A DNA stretch of 5,961 nt from an uncultured Acidobacteriota bacterium (GTDB taxonomy: Bacteria; Acidobacteriota; Vicinamibacteria; Vicinamibacterales; SCN-69-37), in assembly GCA_937880585.1 (NCBI GenBank), contig CALFMR010000238.1, forward strand, positions 1 through 5,961, given 5' to 3'. This document shows, piece after piece, positions 1 through 4,900 of this stretch (position 1 is the first letter of the stretch; every line of letters starts with the position of its first letter). The notes under the pieces are model-generated. The model was given only the letters and a program-made list of their open reading frames with translations. It did not search any database and was not told where the DNA came from. The position numbers were made by a program, and so were the translations under genes.

Positions 1-135
1 GCGGATCTCGCCGGCCGTGGTGTCGAGCCTGGCGATGTCCGTCTCGGTGACGGCGGCCTGGGCGAAGGCCGCCGTGGCGGCCGCCAGCGTGACGATCGCG
101 AAAACGACCCCGGTGAGATACCGTCGCATGCGCAT
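1..135 (-). CDS. Exported protein of unknown function, N-terminal fragment (runs off the left edge)
   Basis: Only the first 45 codons are present; the frame is open to the window edge. The product begins MRMRRYLTGVVFAIVTLAAA and continues to a small-residue, Ala-rich stretch ending AFAQ. This is a classic Sec signal peptide: four Arg within the first five to seven residues, a hydrophobic core at about residues 7-23, and a probable cleavage site after Ala25 (AFA|QA). The visible mature part is polar (TETDIARLDTTAGEIR) and could be the start of a helix, but it is too short to identify a family. The start at 135 is preferred because GGGAG lies 5 nt upstream (positions 141-145); a second in-frame ATG at 129 would sit 11 nt from it. 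The gene is divergent from ispG and shares the 136-303 region with it. Function unknown; export to periplasm or outer membrane is inferred from the signal peptide alone. Confidence 0.82.
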   Translation of the reverse strand, partial: MRMRRYLTGVVFAIVTLAAATAAFAQAAVTETDIARLDTTAGEIR

Positions 136-140
136 AGAGT

Positions 141-145
141 CTCCC
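141..145 (-). promoter_or_regulatory. Ribosome binding site of the left-edge exported protein
   Basis: Read on the minus strand this is GGGAG, 5 nt before the ATG at 135. It favours that ATG over the second in-frame ATG two codons later (129). Confidence 0.6.
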
Positions 146-181
146 GCGTGTGAAGGGAACGAGCGGTTTCGGTCCAGCCCG

Positions 182-187
182 ATTTTA
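182..187 (-). promoter_or_regulatory. Candidate -10 element for the left-edge exported protein
   Basis: On the minus strand this reads TAAAAT, five of six matches to the sigma-70 -10 consensus, inside one of the few AT-rich patches of a GC-rich region. It would give a leader of roughly 40 nt before the ATG at 135. No recognisable -35 hexamer lies at 15-18 bp spacing (GCGAAA at 17 bp), so the call rests on the -10 alone. Confidence 0.35.
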
Positions 188-267
188 CCGTTATCACGCG
201 ATGTTTTCGCGGCCGCGCCTCGCAGGCCCGAATCGCCGGCGCGCACCGCCGCACCGGCCCCCGGGAC

Positions 268-296
268 TTGGGCCCGTGCCGCGGGCGTGGCATGAT
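268..296 (+). promoter_or_regulatory. Candidate extended -10 promoter of ispG, placed for a leaderless transcript
   Basis: TTGGGC at 268-273 (three of six matches to the -35 consensus) is followed after exactly 17 bp by CATGAT at 291-296 (four of six matches to TATAAT), preceded by an extended -10 TGG at 288-290. Transcription from such a promoter would begin about 7 nt past the -10, at 303 or 304, which is the A of the ispG ATG at 304. Both hexamers are imperfect; the support comes from the correct spacing, the TGn motif and the lack of a Shine-Dalgarno for ispG. Confidence 0.4.
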
Positions 297-303
297 CTTG
301 GGA

Positions 304-1554
304 ATGTCCGCACCGCTGCGGTTCTCGCGCACTGTCGCCGTCAAGGTTGGCCACGTCCAGGTTGGCGGCGGCGCGCCCGTCGTCGTCCAGAGCATGACGA
401 TGACCGAGACGGCCGACGCAGTGGCCACGGCGCGCCAGTGCGTGGAACTGGCCGAGGCCGGCTCGGAGATGGTCCGCGTCACGGTCAACACGCCGGAGGC
501 CGCCGCGGCGGTGCCGGAGATCAAACAGCGGATGCTCGACGCCGGCTGCACGGCGCCGCTCATCGGCGACTTCCACTACAACGGCCATCTGCTGCTCACG
601 AGGTATCCGGACGCTGCGCGCGCGCTCGACAAGTACCGGATCAATCCCGGCAACGTCGGCACGGGCCGACGCCGTGACGAGCAGTTCGCGACCATCTGCA
701 AGGTCGCCGTCGATCATCAGAAGCCCGTCCGCATCGGTGTCAACGGCGGCTCGCTCAACCAGGAGCTCGTCGTCGCGAAGATGCAGGAGAACACGGACGG
801 CAACCTCGGCCGCTCGTCCGAAGAGATCCTGAACGAGTGCATGGTGCTCTCGGCGCTGCAGTCGACCGAGCTCGCGCTCGAGTGCGGCTTGACGAAGCAC
901 CAGATCATCATCTCGTGCAAGGTCTCGCGGCCGCGCGATCTCATCGCCGTCTATCGCGACCTCGCGCGCAAGACCGATCAGCCGCTGCACCTCGGCCTCA
1001 CCGAAGCGGGCATGGGGATCAAAGGTGTTGCCTGGTCGGCGAGCGCGCTCGCGATCTTGCTGAACGAGGGCATCGGCGACACGATCCGCGTCTCACTCAC
1101 GCCGCGCCCGGGTGGCGATCGACGTGAGGAGGTGTACGCCGCGTGCGAGATCCTCCAGGCCCTCGGGCTGCGGTCCTTCTCGCCATCGATTACGGCCTGC
1201 CCCGGCTGCGGCCGGACGACATCGTCGACGTTCCAGGAACTGTCGGAGCGGATCCAAGGCTACGTGCGAGCGAAGATGCCCGAATGGAAGATCCACCATC
1301 CCGGCGTCGAGACGATGACCGTCGCCGTCATGGGATGCGTCGTCAACGGCCCGGGTGAGTCCAAGGCCGCCAACATCGGCATCTCGCTGCCAGGCACGGG
1401 CGAGTCGCCCAACTGCCCGGTCTACGTCGACGGCGAACACGTCACGACGCTGCGTGGGACCTACGAAGAGCTGGCTCGCGCCTTCCAGTCGCTCGTCGAT
1501 GAGTACGTGGCCCGGCGCTATCCGACGCCGGAAGCCGCCGCGCTCTCCTCCTGA
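304..1554 (+). CDS. ispG: 4-hydroxy-3-methylbut-2-en-1-yl diphosphate synthase (HMBPP synthase)
   Basis: IspG (GcpE) is the cytoplasmic [4Fe-4S] enzyme of the MEP isoprenoid pathway that reductively opens the cyclic diphosphate MEcPP to HMBPP. From ATG 304 the product has 416 residues. Family marks are VVQSMT (about 27-32), INPGN (113-117), the LGLTEAG segment of the TIM barrel, CPGCGRT with Cys299 and Cys302, and GCVVNGPGES with Cys345 and Glu352. These match the three cluster cysteines and the cluster-ligating Glu of E. coli IspG (Cys270, Cys273, Cys305, Glu312). The spacing from second to third Cys is 43 residues rather than 32, because of an extra segment around KMPEWKIHHPGVETM; as I recall, many proteobacterial IspGs share this, so it is a long-form bacterial enzyme, not a defect. 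Start choice: 304 fits the family N-terminus and a possible leaderless promoter; ATG 292 (four residues longer) and TTG 268 are less likely. No Shine-Dalgarno is visible. It stands alone, without other MEP genes beside it. Confidence 0.97.
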   Translation: MSAPLRFSRTVAVKVGHVQVGGGAPVVVQSMTMTETADAVATARQCVELAEAGSEMVRVTVNTPEAAAAVPEIKQRMLDAGCTAPLIGDFHYNGHLLLTRYPDAARALDKYRINPGNVGTGRRRDEQFATICKVAVDHQKPVRIGVNGGSLNQELVVAKMQENTDGNLGRSSEEILNECMVLSALQSTELALECGLTKHQIIISCKVSRPRDLIAVYRDLARKTDQPLHLGLTEAGMGIKGVAWSASALAILLNEGIGDTIRVSLTPRPGGDRREEVYAACEILQALGLRSFSPSITACPGCGRTTSSTFQELSERIQGYVRAKMPEWKIHHPGVETMTVAVMGCVVNGPGESKAANIGISLPGTGESPNCPVYVDGEHVTTLRGTYEELARAFQSLVDEYVARRYPTPEAAALSS

Positions 1555-1597
1555 CGTGCCCGCGCGACGCCCCTCTTCTTTTCGCCGGAATCGCCGC

Positions 1598-1603
1598 TAG
1601 AAT
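1598..1603 (+). promoter_or_regulatory. Candidate -10 element upstream of the exported protein gene
   Basis: TAGAAT matches five of six bases of the sigma-70 -10 consensus in otherwise GC-rich DNA. The best -35 candidate is TTCTTT at 1576-1581, 16 bp upstream, which is weak. Initiation near 1610 would leave a leader of about 124 nt that is GC-rich and probably structured. Confidence 0.35.
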
Positions 1604-1722
1604 ACCTGAGCCGTCCGGGGCCGGCGTCGCCGTGCCCCGTGTGTCGGCCGTGCACGCTCGATGAGCCGCGCGGCCACGGCGCCGCGCGCGACGCCGCGCG
1701 TGGCGGTCATCCTCATCCCCCC

Positions 1723-1727
1723 GGAGG
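1723..1727 (+). promoter_or_regulatory. Strong Shine-Dalgarno of the exported protein gene
   Basis: GGAGG lies 6 nt before the ATG at 1734. It is the clearest ribosome binding site in the window and fixes the start of the gene. Confidence 0.85.
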
Positions 1728-1733
1728 CACTCA

Positions 1734-2726
1734 ATGAAGCGTTGGATTACCTGGTCGGCGGCCGCGGCGTGCGTGGCGCTCGCCGTCCCTGTCATTCGCG
1801 CTGACGTCAAGACCAGCGAAAAGACCACCGTGAAGTTCGCGGGCATGATGGGCAGCATCGTCAACCGCATGGCGGGCGGCGACAACGGCATCACCACGAC
1901 GGTCGCCGTCAAGGGCAACCGCATGTCGGAGATCACCGGCAATACAGGCCGGATCGTCGACCTCGGCGAGGAGAAGGTCTATCAGCTCGACATGCGCAAG
2001 AAGGAGTACCGCGTCCGCACGTTCGCCGAGATGCGCGCGGAGCTCGAGAAGGCGCAAGCCGACGCCGAGAAGCAGGCGGAGAAGACGCAGCCCGAGGCCC
2101 AGCAGCAGCCGGCACAGCCGGAGCAGCAGCTCGCCGTCGACGTCGACGTCAAGGAAACCGGCCAGCACAAGACGATCATCGGCTACGACACGCGCGAAGT
2201 CGTCGTGACGCTGACGATGCACGAGAAGGGCAAGAAGATCGAGGAGAGCGGCGGCCTGATCATGACGAGCACCATGTGGCTCGCGCCGCGCATCGCGTCG
2301 CTCGACGAGAAGACGGCCTTTCAGCGGAAGTTCTTCGACGCCGTGTATGGCAGCACGCTCGCCGGGATCGATCCGCAGCAGGCGACGACGCTCGCCGCGC
2401 TCCTACCGGGCCTGCAGCGGCTCAGCGGGGAGATGTCAGCGCAGGGCGACAAGCTCCAGGGCACGCCGCTCTCGACGACGGTCGTCGTCGACGGGGTCAA
2501 GAGCCCGGAACAGATGAAGGAAGCCAGCGCCGACGACTCCGGCGGCGGCGGTGGCGGACTGGGCGGTTTCGGTGGACGGTTCGCGCGACGCCTCACGCAC
2601 AAGGGCGAACCGCAGCAGCGGACGACCGCGCTGACGACGACGCACGACGTGCTGTCGATCGCGACGAGCGTCGACGCGTCGGACCTGGCGATTCCGGCCG
2701 GCTTCAAGGACAAGACCGGCAAGTAA
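1734..2726 (+). CDS. Exported protein of unknown function (possibly DUF4412/LolA-like)
   Basis: The product has 330 residues. Residues 1-23 form a Sec signal peptide (MKRWITW, hydrophobic core, VIRA|DV), so the protein is probably periplasmic or outer-membrane associated; there is no lipobox. Residues 24-95 look like beta strands (TTVKFAGMMG, TTTVAVKGNRMSE, KVYQLDMRKKEYRV). Residues 96-133 are a charged, then Gln/Pro-rich helix and linker. Residues 135-185 resume strands with IIGYDTREVVV and a Trp motif (STMWLAP), and residues 269-281 are a Gly-rich linker. The C-terminus has LAIPAGFKDK. Strand pairs that report bound state, an 'IxGY' strand, a 'xxW' strand and the closing 'IPAGFK' recall DUF4412-type periplasmic proteins. 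This is pattern memory, not a proven match, and no catalytic residues are evident. It lies 179 nt after ispG and converges with the cyclophilin gene 24 nt away. Confidence 0.88.
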   Translation: MKRWITWSAAAACVALAVPVIRADVKTSEKTTVKFAGMMGSIVNRMAGGDNGITTTVAVKGNRMSEITGNTGRIVDLGEEKVYQLDMRKKEYRVRTFAEMRAELEKAQADAEKQAEKTQPEAQQQPAQPEQQLAVDVDVKETGQHKTIIGYDTREVVVTLTMHEKGKKIEESGGLIMTSTMWLAPRIASLDEKTAFQRKFFDAVYGSTLAGIDPQQATTLAALLPGLQRLSGEMSAQGDKLQGTPLSTTVVVDGVKSPEQMKEASADDSGGGGGGLGGFGGRFARRLTHKGEPQQRTTALTTTHDVLSIATSVDASDLAIPAGFKDKTGK

Positions 2727-2737
2727 GCCGCGCGCAG

Positions 2738-2764
2738 ACGGCGCGGCCGTTCAGGCCGCGCCGT
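2738..2764. terminator. Convergent-junction hairpin, probable bidirectional terminator
   Basis: Perfect 11-bp GC-rich inverted repeat: arms at 2738-2748 (ACGGCGCGGCC) and 2754-2764 (GGCCGCGCCGT) around a 5-nt loop (GTTCA). It starts 11 nt after the stop of the exported protein gene and is followed on the plus strand only by a short T run (TTT at 2764-2766), so it is a weak classical terminator. On the minus strand it overlaps the end of the cyclophilin gene: the right arm codes its last residues and the loop contains its TGA stop (2751-2753). No T-tract follows on the minus strand. The stem strength and position between convergent genes support a transcription end or mRNA 3'-end stabilising role. 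Confidence 0.65.
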
Positions 2765-3278
2765 TTCCGTCCCGTTCGATGGTGATCTTATTGATGACGA
2801 CGGGCGTCGTCGGGCGATCGTCACGATCGGTCTTGACCTGACCGATCTTCTCGACGACGTCCATGCCGCTCGTCACGGCGCCGAAGATCGAGTGCCGTCC
2901 GTCGAGGTGCGGCGTCGGGCCCAGCGTGATGAAGAACTGGCTGCCGTTGGTGTTCGGTCCGGCGTTGGCCATCGAGAGCATGCCCGCGCGATCGTGCCGC
3001 AGATCGCGATGGAACTCGTCTTCGAATTGATAGCCAGGCCCGCCGTATCCCTTCCCGAGTGGATCGCCGCCCTGAATCACGAAGCCACTGATGACGCGGT
3101 GAAAGACGATGCCATCGTAGAAGGGCTTGGTGTGTTTTTGCCCGGTGCCTGGGTGCTTCCACTCCTTCGACCCTTCGGCGAGGCCGATGAAGTTCGCTAC
3201 GGTTTTCGGGGCCTGCTGCTCGAACAGCTCGACCGTGAACTGACCCAGTGTCGTATCGAAATGTGCGCGTGCCGCCAT
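2751..3278 (-). CDS. Cyclophilin-type peptidyl-prolyl cis-trans isomerase
   Basis: Cyclophilins catalyse cis-trans isomerisation of Xaa-Pro bonds and help protein folding. The 175-residue product covers a single full cyclophilin domain: FHRVISGFVIQGGDP (59-73), MLSMANAGPNTNGSQFFIT (100-118) and HLDGRHSIFG (124-133). By comparison with human CypA, the catalytic Arg is Arg61, with Phe66, Gln69, Asn105, Gln114, Phe116, Leu125 and His129 conserved. The CypA Trp121 position is His124 and Met61 is Val67. A loop insertion (EGSKEWKHPGTGQKHTKPF, 35-53) precedes the FYDG strand and is common in bacterial cyclophilins. There is no signal peptide, so a cytoplasmic enzyme (PpiB-like rather than periplasmic PpiA-like) is inferred. 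ATG 3278 is the only sensible start; it lies 5 nt after the stop of the upstream lipoprotein gene with no good Shine-Dalgarno, suggesting coupled translation. Confidence 0.95.
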   Translation of the reverse strand: MAARAHFDTTLGQFTVELFEQQAPKTVANFIGLAEGSKEWKHPGTGQKHTKPFYDGIVFHRVISGFVIQGGDPLGKGYGGPGYQFEDEFHRDLRHDRAGMLSMANAGPNTNGSQFFITLGPTPHLDGRHSIFGAVTSGMDVVEKIGQVKTDRDDRPTTPVVINKITIERDGNGAA

Positions 3279-3283
3279 GCCGC

Positions 3284-4861
3284 TTATTGTGTCACGGCGG
3301 CGCGGCGGGCTGCAGCTTGCCGGCGGTCTTCGATCTGACGCCGCAGCGTCACCAGATCGTGCGCGAGGTCGGCGTCTCGCGCGGCGACGTCGAGGAGCGC
3401 ATCGACACGCGTGAACTCGCCGGCCGCGCTGAGAAAATTGGCGGCGTTGAAGGCCGCGACCGCCTCCTGCGATCGATCGGTGGCGATCTGGCTCCGCAGG
3501 CTGGCCGATTGCGTGCGCCGGTACTCGGCGTCGAGCGTGTCGTCGGCCTCGAGACGAACGACCACGACGGCGCGGGCGGCGGCTTCACGACCGTAGCATC
3601 CCGACGCGTCCTCGAAGTTCTGCCCCGCCTCGCGCCAGCGGTCACGCTTCGCGCGCACCGAGCCAAGATACCAGGACACGACGCAGAGCGATCCCGAGGA
3701 TCGACCAGCGGCGGTCTCGAGATCGCGCTCGGCGGTGTCGAGGTCGTCCTGGTCGTGCTCGATGGTCCCGGCGAGCGTCAGCACGGTCAGTGACGCGCCC
3801 ATCTTCCGCGCGGCCTCGATGTCGGCCCGCGCCAGGTCCAGCGCGTGATTGGCGCGGTGATTCGTGGCGCGCCAGTAGTACGCGTCGCGGCGATTGTCGA
3901 GCTGTAGATCGATCATGCGCGTCGCCGCGGCGATCGCTTCGCTCGTCCGGTTGAGATAGGTCAAGCAGATGGTGCGGCCGAGCCAGGCGTCCTCGTGCTG
4001 TGGACGCGCGGCGAGGACGGCGTCGTACTCTGTCAGCGCCGCGGCGCAGTTGCCGACCGTCTGCTGAAACGCACCCGCCAGATAGGCGACGGCCGGCGAG
4101 TCGGCGAAGTGCGTCAGGACTTCGTCCACGAGCGTCCGCGCCGTCGACCCACCGCCCAACGGGAGGCGCGCCACGGCAACTTCGCCGAGGAAATACGACG
4201 TTTCGACGAAGGCCGGCACGCTCGCCCGGACGCGCGCCAGCGCGTCACCGTCGGTCTTGGTGCACGTGGCCACCCGGTATTGAAGGAGCGGCGCGGCGTC
4301 GGCCGAGATCGACGTCTCGAGCGCCGACTGGTCGCCCGTCATGCCAGCGCGCGACCGATACGTGCAGTCCAGTGAGAGCTCCAAGTAGGTGGCGACGACC
4401 GGTGTGAGCGGCCCGGCGGCGATCCAGGCGATCTCGGCGTCGACCGATCGGCTGAAGTCCCGGTGCGCGCGCGTGAACGCCGCCTGGTCGGCGTGCGGCA
4501 TTCCCTCGGACCGATCGGGCACGGCCTCCACGTCCGCGAGATAGCGATCGGGATCCATGACTGGCGGCAATGCGTCGGTCGCCGCCCGGGCATGTGCCAT
4601 GGATGCCGCGGGATCCAGGCCGATCTCCTTCTCACGCAGCGCGAGCAGCAGGTTCGTCTCGAAGAGCCGCAGGGCGACCAGCCGGCGTGCCTTGCCGACG
4701 GCCAGGCGCGTGTAGACGTCGTTGGCCTCTCGGAGGCAGTCGTAGCACCCCTGCCGCACGAGCGCGTCCGCCCGGGCCAGGTCCTGCTGGTCGGCCGGCT
4801 TGATCGGCACCGACGCGCAGGCCGCCGCCAGGCAGGCGCCGGCCAGCCACAGGAAGCGCAT
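3284..4861 (-). CDS. TPR-repeat lipoprotein of unknown function
   Basis: The 525-residue product starts with a lipoprotein-type signal (MRFLWLAGACLAAACAS): short positive N-terminus, hydrophobic core, and Cys15 after Ala-Ala-Ala (Cys10 after Ala-Gly-Ala is an alternative), so membrane anchoring is likely. Residues 30-230 are mostly helical and include a CxxC (GCYDC, 38-42) just after the signal. Residues about 255-424 form five TPR-like helix pairs, beginning near 255, 289, 324, 357 and 392, with typical patterns such as AVAYLAGAFQQTVGNCAAAL and AWLGRTICLTYLNRTSEAIA. A further degenerate unit may lie at 466-498, and the C-terminus is a basic Ala/Arg helix. TPRs bind other proteins, so a scaffold role at the envelope is inferred; no enzyme domain is seen. 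It follows the permease by 39 nt and precedes the cyclophilin by 5 nt. No clear Shine-Dalgarno precedes ATG 4861. Confidence 0.88.
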   Translation of the reverse strand: MRFLWLAGACLAAACASVPIKPADQQDLARADALVRQGCYDCLREANDVYTRLAVGKARRLVALRLFETNLLLALREKEIGLDPAASMAHARAATDALPPVMDPDRYLADVEAVPDRSEGMPHADQAAFTRAHRDFSRSVDAEIAWIAAGPLTPVVATYLELSLDCTYRSRAGMTGDQSALETSISADAAPLLQYRVATCTKTDGDALARVRASVPAFVETSYFLGEVAVARLPLGGGSTARTLVDEVLTHFADSPAVAYLAGAFQQTVGNCAAALTEYDAVLAARPQHEDAWLGRTICLTYLNRTSEAIAAATRMIDLQLDNRRDAYYWRATNHRANHALDLARADIEAARKMGASLTVLTLAGTIEHDQDDLDTAERDLETAAGRSSGSLCVVSWYLGSVRAKRDRWREAGQNFEDASGCYGREAAARAVVVVRLEADDTLDAEYRRTQSASLRSQIATDRSQEAVAAFNAANFLSAAGEFTRVDALLDVAARDADLAHDLVTLRRQIEDRRQAAARRAAVTQ

Positions 4862-4900
4862 GACGGTTTTGACACCGGCGGCGGGAAAGCGGCCCTGGGA

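Larger units (their letters stand above)
136..303. other. Divergent intergenic region between the exported protein gene and ispG
   Basis: This 168-nt region separates two outward-facing genes. It contains an AT-richer patch at about 180-208 holding the minus-strand -10 candidate, then a very GC-rich run (about 209-287) before the plus-strand promoter candidate. No inverted repeat clear enough to call an operator was seen. Confidence 0.5.
1555..1733 (+). other. Intergenic region between ispG and the exported protein gene
   Basis: This 179-nt stretch holds a C/T-rich patch just after ispG (1571-1584), a -10-like TAGAAT, a very GC-rich segment (about 1661-1708) with several short self-complementary pieces, and the Shine-Dalgarno of the next gene. 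I see no clear hairpin followed by a T-tract, so no intrinsic ispG terminator is called. Read-through from ispG into the next gene is possible. Confidence 0.5.

Noticed and set aside
1664..1710. Self-complementary pieces (ATGA/TCAT, CCGC/GCGG, CACG/CGTG) suggesting a structured leader or riboswitch before the exported protein gene.
   Set aside because: Pairing needs several unequal bulges, and such matches are common in GC-rich sequence; no known riboswitch core was recognised.
1661..1804. A 47-codon ORF starting at ATG 1661 and overlapping the start of the exported protein gene in another frame, a possible leader peptide.
   Set aside because: It has no Shine-Dalgarno, its composition follows the GC-rich frame bias, and the overlap is easily explained by chance.
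4869..4874. A perfect TTGACA (-35 consensus) on the plus strand in the gap between the permease and the lipoprotein gene.
   Set aside because: No -10-like hexamer follows at 16-18 bp (only GC-rich sequence), and no plus-strand gene lies downstream.
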